Below are positions 51,484 through 63,964 of a stretch of 64,000 nucleotides of DNA, piece after piece. Under the pieces are notes generated by a model that saw only the letters and a list, made by a program, of their open reading frames with translations, was not told the origin of the DNA and did no database searches. The stretch is from Auanema rhodensis. Taxonomy: Eukaryota > Nematoda > Chromadorea > Rhabditida > Rhabditidae. The stretch is taken from assembly GCA_964057225.1 (NCBI GenBank), contig OZ059897.1, positions 21,328,001 through 21,392,000 on the forward strand. The letters are read 5' to 3'. The translations under genes were made by a program, and so were the position numbers. Every line of letters starts with the position of its first letter. The stretch's first letter is position 1.

Positions 51484-52187
51484 AGATAACGAGATGCGGT
51501 TTTCAAAATTAGATTCCCCATGTCTATATTAGTCTGAAAACAAATTTTTATTGATATTGGTGCATGGTAACCATGACTTTGAAATTTACGTGAACTTTAA
51601 TTTGTGCTAATTAAATGTACACGTGATGTGCTCTTGGTATGTAACTCGCTTTACGTGAAAGATAAAGAGATGCGGTTTTCAAAATTAGATTCCCCATGTC
51701 CATATTAGTCTAAAAACAAATTTTTATTGATATTGGTTCATGGTAACCATGACTTTGAAATTTACGTGAACTTTAATTTATGCTAATTAAATGTACACGT
51801 GATGTGCACTTGGTATGTAACTCGCTTCACGTGAAAGATAACGAGATGCGGTTTTCAAAATTAGATTCCCCATGTCTATATTAGTCTGAAAACAAATTTT
51901 TATTGATATTGGTGCATGGTAACCATGACTTTGAAATTTACGTGAACTTTAATTTGTGCTAATTAAATGTACACGTGATGTGCTCTTGGTATGTAACTCG
52001 CTTTACGTGAAAGATAAAGAGATGCGGTTTTCAAAATTAGATTCCCCATGTCCATATTAGTCTAAAAACAAATTTTTATTGATATTGGTTCATGGTAACC
52101 ATGACTTTGAAATTTACGTGAACTTTAATTTATGCTAATTAAATGTACACGTGATGTGCACTTGGTATGTAACTCGCTTCACGTTAA
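51484..52187 (+). repeat. Dimer HOR (352 bp), two copies
   Basis: Each copy is a diverged monomer (gataaCgag, gtcTata, ctGaaaac, aatttGtgc, gtgcTctt, end cttTacg) followed by a plain one. Copies start at 51,484 and 51,836. The second ends acgtTaaag instead of acgtgaaag. The diverged monomer shares most of its private bases with 49,199 but has gained gtcTata and cttTacg. Confidence 0.88.
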
Positions 52188-52363
52188 AGATAAAGAGATG
52201 CGGTTTTCAAAATTAGATTCCCCATGTCCATATTAGTCTAAAAACAAATTTTTATTGATATTGGTGCATGGTAACCATGACTTTGAAATTTACGTGAACT
52301 TTAATTTATGCTAATTAAATGTACACGTGATGTGCACTTGGTATGTAACTCGCTTCACGTGAA
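52188..52363 (+). repeat. Single ggtGcatgg monomer
   Basis: One ordinary monomer lies between the dimer repeat and the 5-monomer repeat. Confidence 0.7.
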
Positions 52364-54119
52364 AGATAAAGAGATGCGGTTTTCAAAATTAGATTCCCCA
52401 TGTCCATATTAATCTAAAAACAAATTTTTATTGATATTGGTTCATGGTAACCATGACTTTGAAATTTACGTAAACTTTAATTTATGCTAATTAAATGTAC
52501 ACGTGATGTGCACTTGGTATGTAACTCGCTTCACGTGAAAGATAAAGAGATGCGGTTTTCAAAATTAGATTCCCCATGTCCATATTAGTCTAAAAACAAA
52601 TTTTTATTGATATTGGTTCATGGTAACCATGACTTTGAAATTTACGTGAACTTTAATTTATGCTAATTAAATGTACACGTGATGTGCACTTGGTATGTAA
52701 CTCGCTTCACGTGAAAGATAAAGAGATGCGGTTTTCAAAATTAGATTCCCCATGTCCATATTAGTCTAAAAACAAATTTTTATTGATATTGGTGCATGGT
52801 AACCATGACTTTGAAATTTACGTGAACTTTAATTTATGCTAATTAAATGTACACGTGATGTGCACTTGGTATGTAACTCGCTTCACGTGAAAGATAAAGA
52901 GATGCGGTTTTCAAAATTAGATTCCCCATGTCCATATTAGTCTAAAAACAAATTTTTTTGATATTGGTGCATGGTAACCAAGACTTTGAAATTTACGTGA
53001 ACTTTAATTTATGCTAATTAAATGTACACGTGATGTGCACTTGGTATGTAACTCGCTTCACGTGAAAGATGAAGAGATGCGGTTTTCAAAATTAGATTCC
53101 CCATGTCCATATTAGTCTAAAACAAATTTTTATTGATATTGGTTCATGGTAACCATGACTTTGAAATTTACGTGAACTTTAATTTATGCTAATTAAATGT
53201 ACACGTGATGTGCACTTGGTATGTAACTCGCTTCACGTGAAAGATAAAGAGATGCGGTTTTCAAAATTAGATTCCCCATGTCCATATTAATCTAAAAACA
53301 AATTTTTATTGATATTGGTTCATGGTAACCATGACTTTGAAATTTACGTGAACTTTAATTTATGCTAATTAAATGTACACGTGATGTGCACTTGGTATGT
53401 AACTCGCTTCAGGTGAAAGATAAAGAGATGCGGTTTTCAAAATTAGATTCCCCATGTCCATATTAGTCTAAAAACAAATTTTTATTGATATTGGTTCATG
53501 GTAACCATGACTTTGAAATTTACGTGAACTTTAATTTATGCTAATTAAATGTACACGTGATGTGCACTTGGTATGTAACTCGCTTCACGTGAAAGATAAA
53601 GAGATGCGGTTTTCAAAATTAGATTCCCCATGTCCATATTAGTCTAAAAACAAATTTTTATTGATATTGGTGCATGGTAACCATGACTTTGAAATTTACG
53701 TGAACTTTAATTTATGCTAATTAAATGTACACGTGATGTGCACTTGGTATGTAACTCGCTTCACGTGAAAGAGAAAGAGATGCGGTTTTCAAAATTAGAT
53801 TCCCCATGTCCATATTAGTCTAAAAACAAATTTTTTTGATATTGGTGCATGGTAACCAAGACTTTGAAATTTACGTGAACTTTAATTTATGCTAATTAAA
53901 TGTACACGTGATGTGCACTTGGTATGTAACTCGCTTCACGTGAAAGATGAAGAGATGCGGTTTTCAAAATTAGATTCCCCATGTCCATATTAGTCTAAAA
54001 CAAATTTTTATTGATATTGGTTCATTTTAACCATGACTTTGAAATTTACGTGAACTTTAATTTATGCTAATTAAATGTACACGTGATGTGCACTTGGTAT
54101 GTAACTCGCTCCACGTGAA
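52364..54119 (+). repeat. 5-monomer HOR (878 bp), two copies
   Basis: The unit is: attaAtc monomer; plain; ggtGcatgg; 175-bp monomer with a pure T run and ccaAgac; 175-bp gatGaag monomer with four As. Copies are 52,364-53,241 and 53,242-54,119. The second has private changes: caGgtg (53,412), gaGaaag (53,773), cattTtaacc (about 54,026) and ctCcacg at the end. Confidence 0.85.
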
Positions 54120-55351
54120 AGATAAAGAGATGCGGTTTTCAAAATTAGATTCCCCATGTCCATATTAGTCTAAAAACAAATTTTTATTGATATTGGTTCA
54201 TGGTAACCATGACTTTGAAATTTACGTGAACTTTAATTTATGCTAATTAAATGTACACGTGATGTGCACTTGGTATGTAACTCGCTTCACGTGAAAGATA
54301 AAGAGATGCGGTTTTCAAAATTAGATTTCCCATGTCCATATTAGTCTAAAAAGAAATTTTTATTGATATTGGTTCATGGTAACCATGACTTTGAAATTTA
54401 CGTGAACTTTATTTTATGCTAATTAAATGTACACGTGATGTGCACTTGGTATGTAACTCGCTTCACGTGAAAGATAAAGAGATGCGGTTTTCAAAATTAG
54501 ATTCCCCATGTCCATATTAGTCTAAAAACAAATTTTTATTGATATTGGTGCATGGTAACCATGACTTTGAAATTTACGTGAACTTTAATTTATGCTAATT
54601 AAATGTACACGTGATCTGCACTTGGTATGTAACTCGCTTCACGTAAAAGATGAAGAGATGCGGTTTTCAAAATTAGATTCCTCATGTCCATATTAGTCTA
54701 AAAACAAATTTTTATTGATATTGGTGCATGGTAACCATGACTTTGAAATTTACGTGAACTTTAATTTATGCTAATTAAATGTACACGTGATGTGCACTTG
54801 GTATGTAACTCGCTTCACGTGAAAGATCAAGAGATGCGGTTTTCAAAATTAGATTCCCCATGTCCATATTAGTCTAAAAACACATTTTTATTGATATTGG
54901 TTCATGGTAACCATGACTTTGAAATTTACGTGAACTTTAATTTATGCTAATTAAATGTACACGTGATGTGCACTTGGTATGTAACTCGCTTCACGTGAGA
55001 GATAAAGAGATGCGGTTTTCAAAATTAGATTCCTCATGTCCATATTAGTCTAAAAACAAATTTTTATTGATATTGGTGCATGGTAACCATGACTTTGAAA
55101 TTTACGTGAACTTTAATTTATGCTAATTAAATGTACACGTGATCTGCACTTGGTATGTAACTCGCTTCACGTGAAAGATAAAGAGATGCGGTTTTCAAAA
55201 TTAGATTTCCCATGTCCATATTAGTCTAAAAACAAATTTTTTTTGATATTGGTTCATGGTAACCATGACTTTGAAATTTACGTGAACTTTATTTTATGCT
55301 AATTAAATGTACACGTGATGTGCACTTGGTATGTAACTCGCTTCACGTGAA
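54120..55351 (+). repeat. Seven mixed monomers with two gatttccc copies
   Basis: The order is: plain; gatttCcc with aaGaaat and aactttaTttt (54,296); ggtGcatgg with gatCtgc and cacgtAaa (54,472); gatGaag with cctCatg (54,648); gatCaag with caCattt and gtgaGag (54,824); cctCatg with gatCtgc (55,000); gatttCcc with aactttaTttt and a T run (55,176). The monomer at 55,000 combines marks of 54,472 and 54,648 and looks like an exchange product. The run 53,945-54,999 recurs at 60,099-61,153. Confidence 0.75.
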
Positions 55352-56757
55352 AGATAAAGAGATGCGGTTTTCAAAATTAGATTCCCCATGTCCATATTAG
55401 TCTAAAAACAAATTTTTATTGATATTGGTGCATGGTAACCATGACTTTGAAATTTACGTGAACTTTAATTTATGCTAATTAAATGTACACGTGATGTGCA
55501 CTTGGTATGTAACTCGCTTCACGTGAAAGATAAAGAGATGCGGTTTTCAAAATTAGATTCCCCATGTCCATATTAGTCTAAAAACAATTTTTTTTGATAT
55601 TGGTGCATGGTAACCAAGACTTTGAAATTTACGTGAACTTTAATTTATGCTAATCAAATGTACACGTGATGTGCACTTGGTATGTAACTCGCTTCACGTG
55701 AAAGATGAAGAGATGCGGTTTTCAAAATTAGATTCCCCATGTCCATATTAGTCTAAAAATAAATTTTTATTGATATTGGTTCATGGTAACCATGACTTTG
55801 AAATTTACGTGAACTTTAATTTATGCTAATTAAATGTACACGTGATGTGCACTTGGTATGTAACTCGCTCCACGTGAAAGATAAAGAGATGCGGTTTTCA
55901 AAATTAGATTCCCCATGTCCATATTAGTCTAAAAACAAATTTTTATTGATATTGGTTCATGGTAACCATGACTTTGAAATTTACGTGAATTTTAATTTAT
56001 GCTAATTAAATGTACACGTGATGTGCACTTGGTATGTAACTCGCTTCACGTGAAAGATAAAGAGATGCGGTTTTCAAAATTAGATTCCCCATGTCCATAT
56101 TAGTCTAAAAACAAATTTTTATTGATATTGGTGCATGGTAACCATGACTTTGAAATTTACGTGAACTTTAATTTATGCTAATTAAATGTACACGTGATGT
56201 GCACTTGGTATGTAACTCGCTTCACGTGAAAGATAAAGAGATGCGGTTTTCAAAATTAGATTCCCCATGTCCATATTAGTCTAAAAACAATTTTTTTTGA
56301 TATTGGTGCATGGTAACCAAGACTTTGAAATTTACGTGAACTTTAATTTATGCTAATCAAATGTACACGTGATGTGCACTTGGTATGTAACTCGCTTCAC
56401 GTGAAAGATGAAGAGATGCGGTTTTCAAAATTAGATTCCCCATGTCCATATTAGTCTAAAAATAAATTTTTATTGATATTGGTTCATGGTAACCATGACT
56501 TTGAAATTTACGTGAACTTTAATTTATGCTAATTAAATGTACACGTGATGTGCACTTGGTATGTAACTCGCTCCACGTGAAAGATAAAGAGATGCGGTTT
56601 TCAAAATTAGATTCCCCATGTCCATATTAGTCTAAAAACAAATTTTTATTGATATTGGTTCATGGTAACCATGACTTTGAAATTTACGTGAACTTTAATT
56701 TATGCTAATTAAATGTACACGTGATGTGCACTTGGTATGTAACTCGCTTCACGTGAA
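55352..56757 (+). repeat. 4-monomer HOR (703 bp), two copies
   Basis: The unit is ggtGcatgg; 175-bp caaTtttttttgat with ccaAgac and aatCaaatg; gatGaag with aaaaTaaat and ctCcacg; plain. Copies are 55,352-56,054 and 56,055-56,757. The first copy has a private gtgaaTttt at about 55,990. A third version lies at 61,154-61,856. Confidence 0.85.
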
Positions 56758-57109
56758 AGATAAAGAGATGCGGTTTTCAAAATTAGATTCCCCATGTCCA
56801 TATTAGTCTAAAAACAAATTTTTATTGATATTGGTTCATGGTAACCATGACTTTGAAATTTACATGAACTTTATTTTATGCTAATTAAATGTACACGTGA
56901 TGTGCACTTGGTATGTAACTCGCTTCACGTGAAAGATAAAGAGATGCGGTTTTCAAAATTAGATTCCCCATGTCCATATTAGTCTAAAAACAAATTTTTA
57001 TTGATATTGGTGCATGGTAACCATGACTTTGAAATTTACGTGAACTTTAATTTATGCTAATTAAATGTACACGTGATGTGCACTTGGTATGTAACTCGCT
57101 TCACGTAAA
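56758..57109 (+). repeat. Two linking monomers
   Basis: A monomer with acaTgaac plus aactttaTttt (56,758) is followed by ggtGcatgg with cacgtAaa end (56,934). The first recurs at 61,857. Confidence 0.7.
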
Positions 57110-58691
57110 AGATGAAGAGATGCGGTTTTCAAAATTAGATTCCTCATGTCCATATTAGTCTAAAAACAAATTTTTATTGATATTGGTGCATGGTAACCAT
57201 GACTTTGAAATTTACGTGAACTTTAATTTATGCTAATTAAATGTACACGTGATGTGCACTTGGTATGTAACTCGCTTCACGTGAAAGATAAAGAGATGCG
57301 GTTTTCAAAATTAGATTCCCCATGTCCATATTAGTCTAAAAACAAATTTTTATTGATATTGGTTCATGGTAACCATGACTTTGAAATTTACGTGAACTTT
57401 AATTTATGCTAATTAAATGTACACGTGATGTGCACTTGGTATGTAACTCGCTTCACGAGAAAGATAAAGAGATGCGGTTTTCAAAATTAGATTCCCCATG
57501 TCCATATTAGTCTAAAAACAAATTTTTATTGATATTGGTTCATGGTAACCAAGACTTTGAAATTTACGTGAACTTTAATTTATGCTAATTAAATGTACAC
57601 GTGATGTGCACTTGGTATGTAACTCGCTTCACGTGAAAGATAAAGAGATGCGGTTTTCAAAATTAGATTCCCCATGTCCATATTAGTCTAAAAACAAATT
57701 TTTATTGATATTGGTTCATGGTAACCATGACTTTGAAATTTACGTGAACTTTAATTTATGCTAATTAAATGTACACGTGATGTGCACTTGGTATGTAACT
57801 CGCTTCACGTGAAAGATAAAGAGATGCGGTTTTCAAAATTAGATTCCCCATGTCCATATTAGTCTAAAAACGAATTTTTATCGATATTGGTTCATGGTAA
57901 CCATGACTTTGAAATTTACGTGAACTTTAATTTATGCTAATTAAATGTACACGTGATGTGCACTTGGTATGTAACTCGCTTCACGTGAAAGATAAAGAGA
58001 TTCGGTTTTCAAAATTAGATTCCCCATGTCCATATTAGTCTAAAAACAAATTTTTATCGATATTGGTTCATGGTAACCATGACTTTGAAATTTACGTGAA
58101 CTTTAATTTATGCTAATTAAATGTACACGTGATGTGCACTTGGTATGTAACTCGCTTCACGTGAAAGATAAAGAAATGCGGTTTTCAAAATTAGATTCCC
58201 CATGTCCATATTAGTCTAAAAACAAATTTTTATTGATATTGGTGCATGGTAACCATGACTTTGAAATTTACGTGAACTTTAATTTATGCTAATTAAATGT
58301 ACACGTGATGTGCACTTGGTATGTAACTCGCTTCACGTGAAAGATAAAGAGATGCGGTTTTCAAAATTAGATTCCCCATGTCCATATTAGTCTAAAAACA
58401 AATTTTTTTGATATTGGTGCATGGTAACCAAGACTTTGAAATTTACGTGAACTTTAATTTATGCTAATTAAATGTACACGTGATGTGCACTTGGTATGTA
58501 ACTCGCTTCACGTGAAAGATGAAGAGATGCGGTTTTCAAAATTAGATTCCCCATGTCCATATTAGTCTAAAACAAATTTTTATTGATATTGGTTCATGGT
58601 AACCATGACTTTGAAATTTACGTGAACTTTAATTTATGCTAATTAAATGTACACGTGATGTGCACTTGGTATGTAACTCGCTTCACGTAAA
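57110..58691 (+). repeat. 9-monomer HOR (1,582 bp), copy 1
   Basis: The order is: gatGaag/cctCatg/ggtGcatgg; plain with cacgAGaa end; ccaAgac; plain; aacGaatt with tatCgat (57,814); atTcgg with tatCgat; aaagaAatg with ggtGcatgg; 175-bp T-run with ccaAgac; 175-bp gatGaag with four As, ending cacgtAaa. The second copy follows directly. Confidence 0.88.
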
Positions 58692-60273
58692 AGATGAAGA
58701 GATGCGGTTTTCAAAATTAGATTCCTCATGTCCATATTAGTCTAAAAACAAATTTTTATTGATATTGGTGCATGGTAACCATGACTTTGAAATTTACGTG
58801 AACTTTAATTTATGCTAATTAAATGTACACGTGATGTGCACTTGGTATGTAACTCGCTTCACGTGAAAGATAAAGAGATGCGGTTTTCAAAATTAGATTC
58901 CCCATGTCCATATTAGTCTAAAAACAAATTTTTATTGATATTGGTTCATGGTAACCATGACTTTGAAATTTACGTGAACTTTAATTTATGCTAATTAAAT
59001 GTACACGTGATGTGCACTTGGTATGTAACTCGCTTCACGAGAAAGATAAAGAGATGCGGTTTTCAAAATTAGATTCCCCATGTCCATATTAGTCTAAAAA
59101 CAAATTTTTATTGATATTGGTTCATGGTAACCAAGACTTTGAAATTTACGTGAACTTTAATTTATGCTAATTAAATGTACACGTGATGTGCACTTGGTAT
59201 GTAACTCGCTTCACGTGAAAGATAAAGAGATGCGGTTTTCAAAATTAGATTCCCCATGTCCATATTAGTCTAAAAACAAATTTTTATTGATATTGGTTCA
59301 TGGTAACCATGACTTTGAAATTTACGTGAACTTTAATTTATGCTAATTAAATGTACACGTGATGTGCACTTGGTATGTAACTCGCTTCACGTGAAAGATA
59401 AAGAGATGCGGTTTTCAAAATTAGATTCCCCATGTCCATATTAGTCTAAAAACGAATTTTTATCGATATTGGTTCATGGTAACCATGACTTTGAAATTTA
59501 CGTGAACTTTAATTTATGCTAATTAAATGTACACGTGATGTGCACTTGGTATGTAACTCGCTTCACGTGAAAGATAAAGAGATTCGGTTTTCAAAATTAG
59601 ATTCCCCATGTCCATATTAGTCTAAAAACAAATTTTTATCGATATTGGTTCATGGTAACCATGACTTTGAAATTTACGTGAACTTTAATTTATGCTAATT
59701 AAATGTACACGTGATGTGCACTTGGTATGTAACTCGCTTCACGTGAAAGATAAAGAAATGCGGTTTTCAAAATTAGATTCCCCATGTCCATATTAGTCTA
59801 AAAACAAATTTTTATTGATATTGGTGCATGGTAACCATGACTTTGAAATTTACGTGAACTTTAATTTATGCTAATTAAATGTACACGTGATGTGCACTTG
59901 GTATGTAACTCGCTTCACGTGAAAGATAAAGAGATGCGGTTTTCAAAATTAGATTCCCCATGTCCATATTAGTCTAAAAACAAATTTTTTTGATATTGGT
60001 GCATGGTAACCAAGACTTTGAAATTTACGTGAACTTTAATTTATGCTAATTAAATGTACACGTGATGTGCACTTGGTATGTAACTCGCTTCACGTGAAAG
60101 ATGAAGAGATGCGGTTTTCAAAATTAGATTCCCCATGTCCATATTAGTCTAAAACAAATTTTTATTGATATTGGTTCATTTTAACCATGACTTTGAAATT
60201 TACGTGAACTTTAATTTATGCTAATTAAATGTACACGTGATGTGCACTTGGTATGTAACTCGCTCCACGTGAA
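58692..60273 (+). repeat. 9-monomer HOR (1,582 bp), copy 2
   Basis: It repeats 57,110-58,691 at +1,582, with aacGaatt at 59,453. The last monomer (60,099) has cattTtaacc and a ctCcacg end and so belongs also to the next segment. Confidence 0.88.
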
Positions 60274-61153
60274 AGATAAAGAGATGCGGTTTTCAAAATT
60301 AGATTCCCCATGTCCATATTAGTCTAAAAACAAATTTTTATTGATATTGGTTCATGGTAACCATGACTTTGAAATTTACGTGAACTTTAATTTATGCTAA
60401 TTAAATGTACACGTGATGTGCACTTGGTATGTAACTCGCTTCACGTGAAAGATAAAGAGATGCGGTTTTCAAAATTAGATTTCCCATGTCCATATTAGTC
60501 TAAAAACAAATTTTTATTGATATTGGTTCATGGTAACCATGACTTTGAAATTTACGTGAACTTTATTTTATGCTAATTAAATGTACACGTGATGTGCACT
60601 TGGTATGTAACTCGCTTCACGTGAAAGATAAAGAGATGCGGTTTTCAAAATTAGATTCCCCATGTCCATATTAGTCTAAAAACAAATTTTTATTGATATT
60701 GGTGCATGGTAACCATGACTTTGAAATTTACGTGAACTTTAATTTATGCTAATTAAATGTACACGTGATCTGCACTTGGTATGTAACTCGCTTCACGTAA
60801 AAGATGAAGAGATGCGGTTTTCAAAATTAGATTCCTCATGTCCATATTAGTCTAAAAACAAATTTTTATTGATATTGGTGCATGGTAACCATGACTTTGA
60901 AATTTACGTGAACTTTAATTTATGCTAATTAAATGTACACGTGATGTGCACTTGGTATGTAACTCGCTTCACGTGAAAGATCAAGAGATGCGGTTTTCAA
61001 AATTAGATTCCCCATGTCCATATTAGTCTAAAAACACATTTTTATTGATATTGGTTCATGGTAACCATGACTTTGAAATTTACGTGAACTTTAATTTATG
61101 CTAATTAAATGTACACGTGATGTGCACTTGGTATGTAACTCGCTTCACGTGAG
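60099..61153 (+). repeat. 6-monomer segment, distant copy of 53,945-54,999
   Basis: At an offset of 6,154 bp it repeats: gatGaag with four As and cattTtaacc; plain; gatttCcc with aactttaTttt; ggtGcatgg with gatCtgc; gatGaag/cctCatg; gatCaag with caCattt and gtgaGag. The aaGaaat change of 54,351 is absent here. Confidence 0.85.
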
Positions 61154-62032
61154 AGATAAAGAGATGCGGTTTTCAAAATTAGATTCCCCATTTCCATATT
61201 AGTCTAAAAACAAATTTTTATTGATATTGGTGCATGGTAACCATGACTTTGAAATTTACGTGAACTTTAATTTATGCTAATTAAATGTACACGTGATGTG
61301 CACTTGGTATGTAACTCGCTTCACGTGAAAGATAAAGAGATGCGGTTTTCAAAATTAGATTCCCCATGTCCATATTAGTCTAAAAACAATTTTTTTTGAT
61401 ATTGGTGCATGGTAACCAAGACTTTGAAATTTACGTGAACTTTAATTTATGCTAATCAAATGTACACGTGATGTGCACTTGGTATGTAACTCGCTTCACG
61501 TGAAAGATGAAGAGATGCGGTTTTCAAAATTAGATTCCCCATGTCCATATTAGTCTAAAAATAAATTTTTATTGATATTGGTTCATGGTAACCATGACTT
61601 TGAAATTTACGTGAACTTTAATTTATGCTAATTAAATGTACACGTGATGTGCACTTGGTATGTAACTCGCTCCACGTGAAAGATAAAGAGATGCGGTTTT
61701 CAAAATTAGATTCCCCATGTCCATATTAGTCTAAAAACAAATTTTTATTGATATTGGTTCATGGTAACCATGACTTTGAAATTTACGTGAACTTTAATTT
61801 ATGCTAATTAAATGTACACGTGATGTGCACTTGGTATGTAACTCGCTTCACGTGAAAGATAAAGAGATGCGGTTTTCAAAATTAGATTCCCCATGTCCAT
61901 ATTAGTCTAAAAACAAATTTTTATTGATATTGGTTCATGGTAACCATGACTTTGAAATTTACATGAACTTTATTTTATGCTAATTAAATGTACACGTGAT
62001 GTGCACTTGGTATGTAACTCGCTTCACGTGAA
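61154..62032 (+). repeat. 5-monomer segment, distant copy of 56,055-56,933
   Basis: At an offset of 5,099 bp it repeats ggtGcatgg (here with catTtcc near 61,191), the caaTtttttttgat/aatCaaatg monomer (61,330), gatGaag/aaaaTaaat (61,505), plain (61,681) and acaTgaac/aactttaTttt (61,857). The copy extends through the acaTgaac monomer; the following one already belongs to the next segment. Confidence 0.85.
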
Positions 62033-63082
62033 AGATAAAGAGATGCGGTTCTCAAAATTAGATTCCCCATGTCCATATTAGTCTAAAAACAAATTTTTAT
62101 TGATATTGGTTCATGGTAACCATGACTTTGAAATTTACGTGAACTTTAATTTATGCCAATTAAATGTACACGTGATGTGCACTTGGTATGTAACTCGCTT
62201 CACGAGAAAGATAAAGAGATGCGGTTTTCAAAATTAGATTCCCCATGTCCATATTAGTCTAAAAACAAATTTTTATTGGTTCATGGTAACCAAGACTTTG
62301 AAATTTACGTGAACTTTAATTTATGCTAATTAAATGTACACGTGATGTGCACTTGGTATGTAACCCGCTTCACGTGAAAGATAAAGAGATGCGGTTTTCA
62401 AAATTAGATTCCCCATGTCCATATTAGTCTAAAAACAAATTTTTATTGATATTGGTTCATGGTAACCATGACTTTGAAATTTACGTGAACTTTAATTTAT
62501 GCTAATTAAATGTACACGTGATGTGCACTTGGTATGTAACTCGCTTCACGTGAAAGATAAAGAGATGCGGTTTTCAAAATTAGATTCCCCATGTCCATAT
62601 TAGTCTAAAAACGAATTTTTATCGATATTGGTTCATGGTAACCATGACTTTGAAATTTACGTGAACTTTAATTTATGCTAATTAAATGTACACGTGATGT
62701 GCACTTGGTATGTAACTCGCTTCACGTGAAAGATAAAGAGATTCGGTTTTCAAAATTAGATTCCCCATGTCCATATTAGTCTAAAAACAAATTTTTATCG
62801 ATATTGGTTCATGGTAACCATGACTTTGAAATTTACGTGAACTTTAATTTATGCTAATTAAATGTACACGTGATGTGCACTTGGTATGTAACTCGCTTCA
62901 CGTGAAAGATAAAGAAATGCGGTTTTCAAAATTAGATTCCCCATGTCCATATTAGTCTAAAAACAAATTTTTATTGATATTGGTGCATGGTAACCAAGAC
63001 TTTGAAATTTACGTGAACTTTAATTTATGCTAATTAAATGTACACGTGATGTGCACTTGGTATGTAACTCGCTTCACGTGAA
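62033..63082 (+). repeat. Third, altered copy of part of the 9-monomer HOR
   Basis: Monomers at 62,033, 62,209, 62,379, 62,555, 62,731 and 62,907 follow those at 57,286-58,341: cacgAGaa end; ccaAgac; plain; aacGaatt with tatCgat; atTcgg with tatCgat; aaagaAatg. Private changes include gttCtcaaaa (62,051), atgcCaatt (about 62,157), a 6-bp deletion (62,209-62,378 is 170 bp) and aacCcgc. The last monomer (62,907) combines aaagaAatg with ccaAgac, two marks that sit on separate neighbouring monomers at 58,166 and 58,342. Confidence 0.78.
62209..62378 (+). repeat. 170-bp monomer with 6-bp deletion
   Basis: TTTTTATTGATATTGG has become TTTTTATTGG: six bases are lost between two copies of the short direct repeat ATTG, typical of replication slippage. 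The monomer also has ccaAgac and aacCcgc. Confidence 0.85.
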
Positions 63083-63964
63083 AGATGAAGAGATGCGGTT
63101 TTCAAAATTAGATTCCCCATGTCCATATTAGTCTAAAAACAAATTCTTATTGATATTGGTTCATGGTAACCATGACTTTGAAATTTACGTGAACTTTAAT
63201 TTATGCTAATTAAATGTACACGTGATGTGCACTTGGTATGTAACTCGCTTCACGTGAAAGATAAAGAGATGCGGTTTTCAAAATTAGATTCCCCATGTCC
63301 ATATTAGTCTAAAAACAAATTTTTATCGATATTGGTTCATGGTAACCATGACTTTGAAATTTACGTGAACTTTAATTTATGCTAATTAGATGTACACGTG
63401 ATGTGCACTCGGTATGTAACTCGCTTCACGTGAAAGATAAAGAGATGCGGTTTTCAAAATTAGATTCCCCATGTCCATATTAGTCTAAAAACAAATTTTT
63501 ATTGATATTGGTTCATGGTAACCATGACTTTGAAATTTACGTGTACTTTAATTTATGCTAATTAAATGTACACGTGATGTGCACTTGGTATGTAACTCGC
63601 TTCACGTGAAAGATAAAGAGATGCGGTTTTCAAAATTAGATTCCCCATGTCCATATTAGTCTAAAAACAAATTTTTATTGATATTGGTTCATGGTAACCA
63701 TGACTTTGAAATTTACGTGAACTTTAATTTATGCTAATTAAATGTACACGTGATGTGCACTTGGTATGTAACTCGCTTCACGTGAAAGATAAAGAGATGC
63801 GGTTTTCAAAATTAGATTCCCCATGTCCATATTAGTCTAAAAACAAAAAATTTTATTGATATTGGTTCATGGTAACCATGACTTTGAAATTTACGTGAAC
63901 TTTAATTTATGCTAATTAAATGTACACGTGATGTGCACTTGGTATGTAACTCGCTTCACGTGAA
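63083..63964 (+). repeat. Five monomers at the right end, several private changes
   Basis: The order is: gatGaag with aaattCttatt (63,083); tatCgat with ttaGatg and cactCgg (63,259); a monomer with gtgTactt (63,435); plain (63,611); a 178-bp monomer with two extra bases in the A/T tract (63,787). The first two, with the three before them, match the order at 10,566-11,445 and 15,318-16,197. Confidence 0.8.
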
